From: a virus
Length of the DNA stretch: 26,492 nt
IMG/VR virus record: IMGVR_UViG_3300030389_001666
Coordinates: 1 to 26,492 of that record
Direction: 5' to 3' (one strand)
Shown here: positions 14,569 through 21,981 of the stretch, one piece after another
Layout of the letters: the number at the start of each line of letters is the position of its first letter
Position numbering within the stretch: position 1 is the stretch's first letter
Translations under genes and position numbers: made by a program
The notes under the pieces: model-generated
The model's database searches: none
Told to the model about the DNA's origin: nothing
What the model saw: the letters and a program-made list of their open reading frames with translations, nothing else

Positions 14569-14595
14569 TTTGTAAGGATTTAACCCCCTAAATCG
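14569..14595 (+). promoter_or_regulatory. Candidate promoter for the capsid block
   Basis: TTTG at 14569-14572, 16 nt, then TAAATCG at 14589-14595, resembling the Bacteroidetes TTTG/TAnnTTTG pattern with one base missing in the -7 box. The start codon at 14619 would lie about 17 nt beyond the expected transcription start. TAAWTCGTTTA recurs at 24386-24396. Confidence 0.4.
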
Positions 14596-14618
14596 TTTAC
14601 TAAATATATTCTAGAATT

Positions 14619-15506
14619 ATGACTCTATCAGAACGCATCAACGAGCTTTTTCAAAAGTTCAACGTCAACCTTAAGACGGAAGAAATTGAGGTCAACCTAG
14701 AGGCACAAGCTGTCCTCGATAATGGTACAATCATTTACACAGACGCAGACTCATTTGATGAGGGAGCTGAGGTATATATCCTTAACGAGGAAGGCGAAAA
14801 GATACCTTTGCCAGAGGGAGAGTACGAACTAGAAGACGGCTCTAAAATGTCTATCGGAGAAGGTGGCAAGATTTCTAGAGCACCCCGTAAAGGAGGAGAA
14901 GGCGAAGGACAAGAAGGCGAGTCTGGAGAAGGTGGCGAGTCAAGAATAGGCGAAGGAGGTACACCTCCGAAAGCTGGACGTAAGCCTAAAGCTCCACCAG
15001 CAAGGAAAGACCCACCAAAATCACCTTTCCCCCCAGCAAAAGATAAGAAAGCCCCACCTAAAAAGAAGCAATCAGCTCAACAAAAGCTAGAGGAAGAGGA
15101 AAAGAAAGAGGAGCTTAACGAAGTGGAGGTTATGGAGATGCTTGTAGAGAGATTTCCCGACCTTGACAAAGAGATGGCTGCTGCAATCGCCTCAGCGGTC
15201 GCTGAGATATATGCGCCTGAGGTCGAAGTCGTTGACGCAGAAGACGAGAAGGACGAGGAGGAAATGAAGCACACTCCAGACCACAAAGAGGAGGACAAGA
15301 TGTACTCAGAGCAAGAGAAGCTCTTAACAGAATTAAAGGCTCAACTAGAATCTCAAGAAGCTGAGCTAACAGAATTAAAGACACAAGCTGCGTCGGAAGG
15401 CGTTAAGCGTGTGACGTCAACAGCTCGCAAGACTGAGCCTGTAGACTTAACGAAACTTTCAACAGAGGAGCGAATTAAGGCTCTTTATAATAAATTCAAT
15501 AAATAA
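14619..15506 (+). CDS. Scaffold-like head protein (low complexity)
   Basis: A 295-residue protein beginning at ATG 14619 after a non-coding gap. Residues ~1-85 form an ordered start (LSERINELFQKFNV...), followed by a Gly/Glu repeat region (EGEGQEGESGEGGESRIGEGG), then a Pro/Lys region (PPKAGRKPKAPPARKDPPKSPF), an acidic segment, and a C-terminal Glu/Lys coiled coil (QEKLLTELKAQLESQEAELTELK) with an ending KLSTEERIKALYNKFNK. This modular charged layout, next to the major capsid gene, is typical of scaffolding proteins. No catalytic motif. Family not recognised with certainty. Confidence 0.65.
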   Translation: MTLSERINELFQKFNVNLKTEEIEVNLEAQAVLDNGTIIYTDADSFDEGAEVYILNEEGEKIPLPEGEYELEDGSKMSIGEGGKISRAPRKGGEGEGQEGESGEGGESRIGEGGTPPKAGRKPKAPPARKDPPKSPFPPAKDKKAPPKKKQSAQQKLEEEEKKEELNEVEVMEMLVERFPDLDKEMAAAIASAVAEIYAPEVEVVDAEDEKDEEEMKHTPDHKEEDKMYSEQEKLLTELKAQLESQEAELTELKTQAASEGVKRVTSTARKTEPVDLTKLSTEERIKALYNKFNK

Positions 15507-15524
15507 GCCTAAAACACTCTTAAA

Positions 15525-16469
15525 ATGGCAAATGCAACAATCAATACGACATACGTCGGGCAGTTAGCTACCCCCTTTGTCGCACCAGCGATTCTTTCCG
15601 CTGATTCTATAGCTAACGGATATATCTCTGTACTAGAGAACGTAAGACACGAAGCTGTCCTTAAGAAGTTCTCAGGTGGGGCTATTGCTGACAGAACTTG
15701 TGAATTCACTACAGCAGCTGGAGCTTTAGTTCTTAGCGACGTTACGCTTACAACTAACCAGCTTCAAGTTAACGAGCAAATCTGTAACAAAGACTTAGCT
15801 CAAGATTGGGCAGCAGCTCAAATGAGAGGTGCGGACGCAGCAGCTCCTAACGCTTATCAGGCTTTCTTATCTCAGTACGTTGCTAAGATTGTCTCTCAGG
15901 ACGTTGAGCGCAATATGTGGAAAGGCAAGTACAATCACTCTGACGGAAGCACAACATCGACTCATCAGTCTTTTGCTGGTATTATGAACAAGTATGTTGC
16001 TGGAGCTGGTACTCACGAGACTCTTAATGTTGGAGCTTGGCAAGGTGGCACGCCAGGAACTACAGCGACGTACATCCTTGACAAGTTAGCTAATCTAACA
16101 GCTGACGCTCCTGACGCTATTGCTGGAGACCCAGATACTAAGCTAATTATGTCTCGCAAGAGTGCTCAGCTTTACTACGAAGCTCTTGCTGCAACTTATA
16201 ACCTTCCATTCCTAAACGATGGCTTAGTAGCTCGCTACAAAGGTTATGAGATTTTGACACCAGCTGGATTCCCTAACGACACAGCTATCTTGACTAAGAT
16301 TGATAACATCTATTTCGGTACTAACGTCCTTACTGATATGATTGAGGCTCGTATGTTAGACCTTACAGGAGTAACAGGCGACGCCGTAACTCGTGTAGCT
16401 ATGTTATTCGACGCTGGCTGTCAAATCGTAGACGAGGCGTCTATGGCTTGCGTAAGACGTTCAGCGTAA
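15525..16469 (+). CDS. Major capsid protein
   Basis: A 314-residue protein with the look of an HK97-fold major capsid: N-terminal segment MANATINTTYVGQLATPFVAPAIL, a long helical spine (LQVNEQICNKDLAQDWAAAQMRG, YQAFLSQYVAKIVSQDVERNMWKG), the AWQGGTPGTT loop and a C-terminal A-domain with LIMSRKSAQLYYEALAATYNLPF and TPAGFPNDTAILTKIDNIYFG. It follows the scaffold gene by 18 nt (leader ending TCTTAAA). Codon choices appear biased to high expression. No delta domain is obvious. Strong call by position and composition, but no motif is uniquely diagnostic. Confidence 0.82.
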   Translation: MANATINTTYVGQLATPFVAPAILSADSIANGYISVLENVRHEAVLKKFSGGAIADRTCEFTTAAGALVLSDVTLTTNQLQVNEQICNKDLAQDWAAAQMRGADAAAPNAYQAFLSQYVAKIVSQDVERNMWKGKYNHSDGSTTSTHQSFAGIMNKYVAGAGTHETLNVGAWQGGTPGTTATYILDKLANLTADAPDAIAGDPDTKLIMSRKSAQLYYEALAATYNLPFLNDGLVARYKGYEILTPAGFPNDTAILTKIDNIYFGTNVLTDMIEARMLDLTGVTGDAVTRVAMLFDAGCQIVDEASMACVRRSA

Positions 16470-16488
16470 CAATTATTAAATCGGATAA

Positions 16489-16512
16489 GAGAGGAGGGGC
16501 AACCCTCTTCTC
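16489..16512 (+). promoter_or_regulatory. Hairpin in leader of tail-tube-like gene
   Basis: GAGAGGAGGG (16489-16498) pairs with CCCTCTTCTC (16503-16512) with one mismatch, closing a GCAA tetraloop (16499-16502). No T run follows, so it is not a classical terminator. It is followed by CACAAA (16518-16523), 10 nt before the ATG. It may stabilise mRNA between highly expressed structural genes or adjust expression between them. Confidence 0.55.
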
Positions 16513-16533
16513 AACTCCACAAACTCTAATTCA

Positions 16534-17079
16534 ATGGCGTGTAACACGACAGTATCGGGGAGAGCGTTACCCTGTAAAGACTCTCTCGGAGGTATCAAAA
16601 AAATATGGGTAGTTAGCTCTGTAGGAGGCGACGCAACTGTGAGCTTTGTGGAGGACAATCTCTCAACGGTTTCAAGTGGAGCTGTAGCAAACTCTACATC
16701 AGCGACAATCCTTAAAAGCTACGAAATGCACAAGAACGTCGGGTCATTTACTCAGACGCTTAACGTATCTCCTGAGAACGGGACTATCTTCTACACTCAG
16801 GTCGTTTCTTGTCAATTCTCTAAGGAGGTAGCAGCCGACATCGGAGGCTTTCAAGATATGATTAAAGGACGTCTAGCTATCGTTGTGCAAGATGTGAATG
16901 ACAACTACTTTGTAGTCGGTCACACTAGAGGCTGCGAGGTAACGGCTGGCTCTGTAGAATCAGGAACAGCTCTAGGAGACTTTAACGGACTTAAGTACGA
17001 ATTCACAGCTCACGAAGCTATCGCAGCTCCATTCTTAACAATTACAGGAGCGAACCTTACGTTCACAGCGACAACTTAA
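16534..17079 (+). CDS. Major tail tube-like protein
   Basis: A 181-residue protein starting MACNTTVSGRALPCKDSLGGIKKIW, a start pattern (MAC...LPCKDS.GGIK) common to a structural protein of Bacteroidetes phages. Later strands include KNVGSFTQTLNVSPENGTIFYTQVVS and KGRLAIVVQDVNDNYFVVGHTRGCEV, followed by LGDFNGLKYEFTAHEAIAAPFL. Beta-rich, about the usual size for tail-tube subunits. A tail-tube role is inferred from this and from the lack of another candidate; it could alternatively be a head decoration protein, since it sits beside the major capsid gene. Flanked on both sides by mRNA hairpins. Confidence 0.65.
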   Translation: MACNTTVSGRALPCKDSLGGIKKIWVVSSVGGDATVSFVEDNLSTVSSGAVANSTSATILKSYEMHKNVGSFTQTLNVSPENGTIFYTQVVSCQFSKEVAADIGGFQDMIKGRLAIVVQDVNDNYFVVGHTRGCEVTAGSVESGTALGDFNGLKYEFTAHEAIAAPFLTITGANLTFTATT

Positions 17080-17111
17080 TTTTAAGCTCGCATTTTTAAC
17101 TGATTAGGATG

Positions 17112-17133
17112 AGGGGAGGCACAGGCTTCCCCT
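17112..17133 (+). terminator. Hairpin after tail-tube-like gene (weak terminator or leader)
   Basis: AGGGGAGGC (17112-17120) pairs with GCTTCCCCT (17125-17133) around an ACAG loop, with one G-T wobble. Only a short T-rich stretch (TATTTGATT) follows, and the ATG at 17146 is 13 nt on, so it is as likely a leader or mRNA-stabilising hairpin as a terminator. Confidence 0.4.
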
Positions 17134-17145
17134 TATTTGATTAAG

Positions 17146-17547
17146 ATGATTAGATTACAGCCAAATACAGCCTCTCAGACGCTCTATGCTTCCCCCTTTC
17201 AAGCTAGGAAGTATCTAAGCACGTTTACACACTATTTAATCGAGTTTAAGGGTATGTCTACGAGTAAGACTTTCCGTCTTATCCTAAACACTACATCGGA
17301 CAACTCACGCTTCACATCGGCAACGATAGGAACTAATGTCGACGATGCGATTAACGGAAGCATAAAAATCGAGGATTCAGGATTCTACACCTTTATCATC
17401 TACGGACAGACCTCATCTTCTAATCTAGACCCAACTAACGCCTCAGTCGTGGGGATTTGTCAGAGAGGAATCTTGCAAATCGTCGGTGAGGAAGCGTGGA
17501 CAATTCCTTCAATCGATATACCTGATAACGTAGTATATTACGAGTAA
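17146..17547 (+). CDS. Conserved Bacteroidetes-phage structural protein (unknown)
   Basis: A 133-residue protein; the frame is open from TTG 17137 but ATG 17146 is preferred. The sequence 'MIRLQPNTASQTLYASPFQARKYLSTFTHYLIEFKG', 'FYTFIIYGQTSSSNLDPTNASVVGICQRG' and the closing 'GEEAWTIPSIDIPDNVVYYE' are strings I associate with a small conserved protein in head regions of Bacteroidetes phages. It is beta-rich and lacks enzyme motifs. Possible role: head-tail connector or decoration, but not established. It lies between the tail-tube-like gene and the portal, 3 nt upstream of the portal start. Confidence 0.65.
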   Translation: MIRLQPNTASQTLYASPFQARKYLSTFTHYLIEFKGMSTSKTFRLILNTTSDNSRFTSATIGTNVDDAINGSIKIEDSGFYTFIIYGQTSSSNLDPTNASVVGICQRGILQIVGEEAWTIPSIDIPDNVVYYE

Positions 17548-17550
17548 CAA

Positions 17551-19656
17551 ATGGACTTAATAACACTATCACAATACGAAGAGAAGTCTCATCAAGAGCA
17601 ACCCTCAGGAAAGGGATGGATAAACTATGGAGACGACAACCTCTATCCTAACTATCTAGTCGACTTGTATCAATGCTCAGCGACTCACAATGCTCTGTGT
17701 ACGTCTATAGCTTATATGATATTCGGAAAGGGAGTACAAACGGACTCTCTAGACGCCAGATTGAAAGCTGAGGAATGGAATCTTAACGACGAAATCCGCA
17801 AGGCTTGTCTAGACCTTAAAATTCAAGGAGGATTCGCTCTAGAGATTATCTATTCAATTGACAGAACGACGATTTCTAAGGTTCGACATCTACCCTTTGA
17901 AAATATACGCTCAGGAGAGGTAAACGATAGAGAGGATGTAGATTTCTACTACTACTCTAGAGATTGGTCTGACGCCTCACAAGAGCCTCAAGAGATTAGA
18001 GCTTTTGACCCTGAGGACAGCAAGGACTACCCGACTCAGATTATGTATGTCAAGCCGTTCTCAATAGGCTCATTCTACTATCCTAAGCCTGATTATCAAG
18101 GCTCAATCTCTTATATCGAGCTAGACAAGGAAATCGGCACTTATCACATAAACAACATCAAGAACGGACTAGCCCCCAGCTTCACTATCCACTTCAAAAA
18201 TGGTACTCCAGCACAAGAGGAAAGGACTAGAATAAGAACGGACATTGAGAATCAGCTTGCGGGAGCTACGAATGCGGGTAAGTTTATAATCACATACTCA
18301 GACCAGCCAGACAGGAAGCCTGATTTTGAGCCTTTCCCCCTAAGTGATGCAGATAAGCAATATCAATTCCTATCGACTGAGGTGACTGACAAAATAATGG
18401 TCGGTCATAGAGTCGTATCGAGTGCGATGTTTGGAGTCAAGACAGCTGGACAGCTAGGCAATACTCAAGAGCTTGCTGTAGCTTCTCAGCTATTCGATAG
18501 ACAAGTGATAGAGCCATACCAGAGAATCGTCAACAAAGCTCTCAAGAGCCTTTTCAGAGCTGCTGGCGTCCCCGATGTGGTCGTAGTGAGTAAATCTGCT
18601 CCGATTCTTATTGAGGCGTCTAAAGACGAGCTAGAGAGCTTCTCTGACTATCCTGACTCTGTATCTAATAACGCTAAGAGAGGGATAGAGCTTAACGAGA
18701 ATCAAGGGAATAAATGTGCTACACAGACAGGAAAGGTGAGAGCGCAACAATTAGCTAAAGGAGAGGCTATCTCAATCGATACTATTAAGAGGATGTACTC
18801 ATACTTAAGCCGTGCGGAGGAGTATTATGACGAGAACGACACGAAAGCCTGCGGAACTATCTCTTATCTACTCTGGGGAGGTAAGGCTGCTTTAGGATGG
18901 AGCAGAAATAAGCTCAGAGAATTAGGTGAGCTTAACCTATCTGAGGACGAGTGCTGTGACAACAAGTGTTGTGAGCTAGAACAGAAGCCTGAGGATTGCT
19001 GTGAGAAGCCTTGCTGCGAAAAGCACAACCTCTCAGAAGAGCAAATCCACGAGCTAGACCTAGCTAGTGACTTTCTTATTGAGTTAGGAGAGGAGATGTC
19101 CGACGATTACGAGCTTATCGATTGTAGAAAGGTCGACTATGACGAGGAGAAGTCTCAGGATGCGATGTGGAGCTTTGCAAGAGCTATCGGAGGAGGACGT
19201 AAAGAGAGCGACCCCTCAGAGGTATCGTCACAAGACAACAAGCTGATAAAGGTGCGATATGCTTATATGCCTCAGGAGGTCGATACAGAGGTCTACAAGT
19301 CACGAGATTTCTGTCGTAAGATGGTCGGAGCTGGTAATAAAGTATGGGCTAAAGAACAGATAGAGCTTGCAAGCACAAAAGCCGTGAACAAAGGCTGGGG
19401 AGCTGGAGGAGCTGCGACGTATGATTTGTTCCTATATAAGGGAGGAGGTAGCTGTGCTCACTATTGGGAGCGTAGGACGTACCTTAAGAAAGGCAACAAG
19501 CAAATCTCAGTCAATAGGGCAAAGAAAATAATGAGAGAGGCTGGATATGAGCCTCTCGTTAAGAACTCTCCGAAGGTAGCTAAGAGACCTCGTGATATGG
19601 GCAACAATACAAGAGGCTTTCTAGATGGACGAGGTAATTGGACAACCCCACAATAA
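17551..19656 (+). CDS. Portal protein with C-terminal extensions
   Basis: A 701-residue multidomain protein. Residues ~1-350 look like a portal: the GWINYGDDNLYPNYLVDLY start, an 'LDLKIQGGFALEIIYSIDRTTISKVRHLPFENIR' segment, and the C-terminal helical 'VGHRVVSSAMFGVKTAGQLGN...RIVNKALKSLFRAAGV' part. Residues ~375-455 form a second helical domain (YPDSVSNNAKRGIELNENQGNKCATQTGKVRAQQLAKGE...RMYSYLSRAEEYYDEND). A Cys-pair cluster follows at C468-C489 (four CC pairs). Residues ~570-700 form a third domain (VRYAYMPQEVD...YKSRDFCRKMV...GGSCAHYWERRTY...PRDMGNNTRGF) seen at portal or minor-head C-termini in this phage group. Such fusion is larger than usual portals (450-550). Strong for portal; extension functions unknown. 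Confidence 0.78.
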   Translation: MDLITLSQYEEKSHQEQPSGKGWINYGDDNLYPNYLVDLYQCSATHNALCTSIAYMIFGKGVQTDSLDARLKAEEWNLNDEIRKACLDLKIQGGFALEIIYSIDRTTISKVRHLPFENIRSGEVNDREDVDFYYYSRDWSDASQEPQEIRAFDPEDSKDYPTQIMYVKPFSIGSFYYPKPDYQGSISYIELDKEIGTYHINNIKNGLAPSFTIHFKNGTPAQEERTRIRTDIENQLAGATNAGKFIITYSDQPDRKPDFEPFPLSDADKQYQFLSTEVTDKIMVGHRVVSSAMFGVKTAGQLGNTQELAVASQLFDRQVIEPYQRIVNKALKSLFRAAGVPDVVVVSKSAPILIEASKDELESFSDYPDSVSNNAKRGIELNENQGNKCATQTGKVRAQQLAKGEAISIDTIKRMYSYLSRAEEYYDENDTKACGTISYLLWGGKAALGWSRNKLRELGELNLSEDECCDNKCCELEQKPEDCCEKPCCEKHNLSEEQIHELDLASDFLIELGEEMSDDYELIDCRKVDYDEEKSQDAMWSFARAIGGGRKESDPSEVSSQDNKLIKVRYAYMPQEVDTEVYKSRDFCRKMVGAGNKVWAKEQIELASTKAVNKGWGAGGAATYDLFLYKGGGSCAHYWERRTYLKKGNKQISVNRAKKIMREAGYEPLVKNSPKVAKRPRDMGNNTRGFLDGRGNWTTPQ
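18952..19020 (+). other. Cys-Cys pair cluster inside the portal gene
   Basis: Codes for four CC pairs (C468-469, C473-474, C483-484, C488-489) separated by short acidic/lysine linkers (DNK, ELEQKPED, EKP) and ending near H492. The Cys density (8 in 22 residues) is metallothionein-like. It lies between two ordered portal extensions. Confidence 0.7.
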
Positions 19657-19666
19657 ATTTAACTAA

Positions 19667-20221
19667 ATGGCACTAACAGCAGAAATCTTATTTGTAAATC
19701 CTGACTACCTTAAGAGACTAACAAATCTCAACGGCTCAGTCGAGGACTCGTACATCATTCCGAGCGTAATCGTTGTCCAAGACAAAATCATACAGCAGTA
19801 TCTAGGGACAGACCTCTTAAACAAGCTCAAAAGTGACGTAAGTGGAGGAAGCCTATCAGGTAACTATGAGACGTTAATGGACAGCTATGTGAGGAAGGCG
19901 GTTTGCTGGTGGACTATGGTAGACTTAATCCCATCGCTCTACACTAAAATCGACAACGGAGGTCTAGTGATAAGGTCTGCTGAGAACACGACTCCAATCT
20001 CAGAGAATGACCTACACAGAGAAATCGAAAGAGCACGAACTAACGCTCAATTTTACACTGAGAGACTTGTGACTTACTTGTGCAATAACTCAAACCTCTT
20101 TCCAGAATACTCAAGCAACTCAGCTGGCGAAATGACCCCCCAGAGAGAGACTTACAATCAGAACGGAATGACAATATCAGGAGGGAAGGTAACAGAGCTT
20201 AAAAAGTACCTCTTCTCGTGA
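19667..20221 (+). CDS. Head-tail adaptor (DUF6712-like)
   Basis: A 184-residue protein. The segment 'LNGSVEDSYIIPSVIVVQDKIIQQYLGTDLLNKLKSDV', the long helix with DSYVRKAVCWWTMVDLIPSLYTKIDNGGLVIRSAENT and NDLHREIERARTNAQFYTERLVTYLCNN match a helical head-completion/adaptor family common in Bacteroidetes phages (gp6-like fold). It should sit under the portal as an adaptor ring. Starts at ATG 19667, 10 nt after the portal stop. An 11-bp perfect palindrome (TCGTGaCACGA, 20216-20226) straddles its stop codon. Confidence 0.72.
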   Translation: MALTAEILFVNPDYLKRLTNLNGSVEDSYIIPSVIVVQDKIIQQYLGTDLLNKLKSDVSGGSLSGNYETLMDSYVRKAVCWWTMVDLIPSLYTKIDNGGLVIRSAENTTPISENDLHREIERARTNAQFYTERLVTYLCNNSNLFPEYSSNSAGEMTPQRETYNQNGMTISGGKVTELKKYLFS

Positions 20222-20266
20222 CACGAAATAAGAACACACAACTCCTAAAAAATTGGCTTAGTAAAA

Positions 20267-20476
20267 ATGGACATCGAGATTCAAATAATCCTCAACCTCA
20301 TCCCGATTCTGGGAGCGATGATAGGCGTGTATGTAACCCTGACAAAAGAGGTCGAAAGGCTAAGAGGTAGGATATACTCTCTCGAAGCCGATAGAGACGA
20401 GGTTAAGCTGTTAGTCAAGGAGTGCATAGATGGAATCCAAGAGCTTAAAATCTTACTTGCAAAGAAGGGACTCTAA
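20267..20476 (+). CDS. Membrane-anchored coiled-coil protein, holin-like
   Basis: A 69-residue protein: residues 1-26 form a hydrophobic segment (IEIQIILNLIPILGAMIGVYVTL), followed by a charged coiled-coil (KEVERLRGRIYSLEADRDEVKLLVKECIDGIQELKILL). This N-in membrane anchor with cytoplasmic or periplasmic coiled coil recurs beside endolysins in phages. It overlaps the M15 peptidase gene by one base (20476), so it probably belongs to the lysis cassette. A holin or spanin-accessory role is inferred only. Confidence 0.6.
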   Translation: MDIEIQIILNLIPILGAMIGVYVTLTKEVERLRGRIYSLEADRDEVKLLVKECIDGIQELKILLAKKGL

Positions 20477-20835
20477 TGGAGCTTAAATGGTTTGACATAT
20501 CAGAATTTGACTCGCCTGATTTAGAGGGGTCAGGAGAGATGATGGAGGAGGAAGTCCTTCAAAGGCTAGACGTAGCTCGTGACATATACGGAAGCCCTAT
20601 GATTATATCGTCAGGATTTAGAACGATAGCTCACAACAAAGCCGTCGGAGGCGTAAAAAATAGCTCTCATCTTTTGGGATGGGCTGTAGACATCCGATGC
20701 ACTAACTCACACAGCCGTTTCTTAATGGTCGAAGCCTTGCTCGATGCTGGATTCAATCGGGTAGGCATATCCGACACTTTCATTCACGTCGATTGTGACC
20801 CTGAGAAGACTCCGCTGTTGATATGGACGTATTAA
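20476..20835 (+). CDS. Peptidase M15-like endolysin
   Basis: A 119-residue single-domain protein of the M15 D,D/L-alanyl-D-glutamate peptidase type. Zinc ligands are visible: H65 (SSHLLGW), D72 (GWAVDI) and H104 (FIHVD), in the order SxHxxGxAxD...HxD. It should cleave the peptide stems of peptidoglycan and lyse the host at the end of infection. There is no signal peptide, so export relies on a holin (candidate: 20267-20476). The size fits Peptidase_M15_3 proteins. Start ATG 20476 overlaps the preceding stop. Strong call. Confidence 0.92.
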   Translation: MELKWFDISEFDSPDLEGSGEMMEEEVLQRLDVARDIYGSPMIISSGFRTIAHNKAVGGVKNSSHLLGWAVDIRCTNSHSRFLMVEALLDAGFNRVGISDTFIHVDCDPEKTPLLIWTY

Positions 20836-20842
20836 GCTCTTT

Positions 20843-21544
20843 ATGAGACCTAGACTTAACGGACAGAAACTAGAGGCATATAAGCACCTCACAAAAGACG
20901 AGAGGCGCATCCTAGTAATCGGAGACCTACACGAGCCATTTTGCCTCAAGGGGTATCTTAAATTCTGTAAGGACGTCTACAAAAAGCACAATCTAAATCA
21001 GGTCATCTTCATCGGAGATATAATAGACAATCACTACAGCTCATATCACGAGACTGACCCTAACGGACACTCAGGAGGGCTTGAGCTTGCTCTTGCAATT
21101 AAGAAGGTCGAGGATTGGGCTAAGGCATTTCCTAAAGCTGACGTCTGCATCGGCAATCACGATAGAATCATAATGCGCAAAGCGTTCTCATCAGCTATCC
21201 CTAGAGAATGGATTAAGTCATATAACGAGGTCTTAGGCACTAATTGGAATTGGGTAGAGAGTATCGAGTACGATGGAGTACTCTATGAGCACGGAGAGGG
21301 AGGACAAGCTAAGACTAAAGCTAGAAATAATATGATGTCGTCGGTTTGCGGTCACACACATACGGAGGCTTACGTTCAATGGTACGTCGGCAAGAAATAC
21401 AAAGTCTTCGGAATGCAAGTCGGATGCGGTGTAGACGCTAAAAGCTACGCAGCAGCCTACGCAAAAAACTTCAAAAAACAAGCTATCTCAGTCGGAGTCG
21501 TCTTAGGAGGACATACGGCTTACAATGTAATGATGCAACTATGA
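20843..21544 (+). CDS. Calcineurin-like metallophosphoesterase
   Basis: A 233-residue protein with the complete metallophosphoesterase pattern: GDLHE (D28, H30), GDIID (D59), GNHD (N105-H106-D107), H150 in YEHGEG and GHTH (H171, H173). These ligands bind two metal ions to cleave phosphodiester or phosphomonoester bonds. Phage members include lambda PP and Mre11-like or CapC-like nucleases and proteins that remove nucleotide signals; I cannot tell the substrate. It sits between the endolysin and another membrane protein, an unusual place for such an enzyme, and could serve DNA processing or anti-defence. Start ATG 20843, 7 nt after the endolysin stop. ATGA overlap with the next gene. Confidence 0.9.
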   Translation: MRPRLNGQKLEAYKHLTKDERRILVIGDLHEPFCLKGYLKFCKDVYKKHNLNQVIFIGDIIDNHYSSYHETDPNGHSGGLELALAIKKVEDWAKAFPKADVCIGNHDRIIMRKAFSSAIPREWIKSYNEVLGTNWNWVESIEYDGVLYEHGEGGQAKTKARNNMMSSVCGHTHTEAYVQWYVGKKYKVFGMQVGCGVDAKSYAAAYAKNFKKQAISVGVVLGGHTAYNVMMQL

Positions 21545-21771
21545 AAAACCCCCTACTTAATAACTTACTAAAGGGTCTAGATTTGACCCAACTATTCAAA
21601 GGCAAAGGAGACCTCAAGAGATGGAGTGCTAAACGCACTATCGGAGGTACGATTGTCGCATACGCTCTCTACAGTATGGAGCAATCTGGAAACGGAATCG
21701 AGCCCTATGGAGTGCTCCTATGTCTGATAGGTGTGCTACCTTTGTGCTTGTCTTTTTTAGAGAAGGATTAA
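21541..21771 (+). CDS. Small membrane protein after phosphoesterase
   Basis: A 76-residue protein with an amphipathic start (KNPLLNNLLKGLDLTQLFKGKGDLKRWSAKRT), then two hydrophobic segments (IGGTIVAYALYSM and GVLLCLIGVLPLCLSFL). The layout resembles small holins or membrane-anchored accessory proteins. It overlaps the phosphoesterase by ATGA and ends 50 nt before the terminator at 21821-21854, so it closes the main structural-lysis transcription unit. Holin role inferred. Confidence 0.6.
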   Translation: MKNPLLNNLLKGLDLTQLFKGKGDLKRWSAKRTIGGTIVAYALYSMEQSGNGIEPYGVLLCLIGVLPLCLSFLEKD

Positions 21772-21779
21772 CCTACAAG

Positions 21780-21800
21780 AGTGACTCACTTTGACGAGTC
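21780..21800. other. Small inverted repeats before the terminator
   Basis: AGTGAcTCACT (21780-21790) is a perfect 11-bp palindrome, and GACTC (21783-21787) also pairs with GAGTC (21796-21800). They could be a protein-binding site or an mRNA hairpin upstream of the terminator, or chance. Confidence 0.35.
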
Positions 21801-21820
21801 TGTGTTAGTTCATTTGATGG

Positions 21821-21854
21821 GATGCCCTTGCTTCGGTGGGGGCATCTTTTTTTT
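21821..21854 (+). terminator. Rho-independent terminator
   Basis: GATGCCC (21821-21827) pairs with GGGCATC, with further wobble pairs up to a C(TTCG)G tetraloop, followed by T8 (21847-21854). It ends the late (structural-lysis) transcription unit on the + strand. It is the clearest terminator in the window. Confidence 0.92.
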
Positions 21855-21981
21855 ATGCCTTTCGAGCCCCCGAAAACATTAAGAAAGTAAAAAAACTTTA
21901 GATAAAAGATAAAATAAATTAGGATTTAGAAAAGTGATAGCCCTATATTGCGGTCATAACACAAACAAACAATCAAAAAAA
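21855..21981 (+). promoter_or_regulatory. Leader and candidate promoter of the 21982 gene
   Basis: A/T-rich gap. It contains AAGAAAGTAA (shared with the gapped element), TTAGATAA (shared with 24361 region) and TATATTG at 21944-21950 as a possible -7 box, then an A/C-rich unstructured leader (ACAAACAAACAATC...) to the ATG. A similar CAAACAAACAC-A-rich leader precedes 22302. Promoter strength cannot be judged. Confidence 0.35.

Larger units (their letters stand above)
14418..14618. other. 201-bp intergenic region between protease and scaffold genes
   Basis: No gene fits here. It contains the inverted copy of the gapped element (14463-14530), the 17-nt repeat (14538-14554) and a candidate promoter (14569-14595). 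It is therefore the main non-coding boundary between the tail block and the capsid block. Confidence 0.8.

Noticed and set aside
14418-14618. tRNA or other structured RNA gene in the 201-bp gap
   Set aside because: I could not form a cloverleaf or recognise a known RNA; the gap is better explained by the inverted element, the 17-nt repeat and a promoter.
20216-20226. Palindrome TCGTGaCACGA across the stop of the adaptor gene
   Set aside because: Perfect but only 11 bp and isolated; no second copy seen, so it may be chance.
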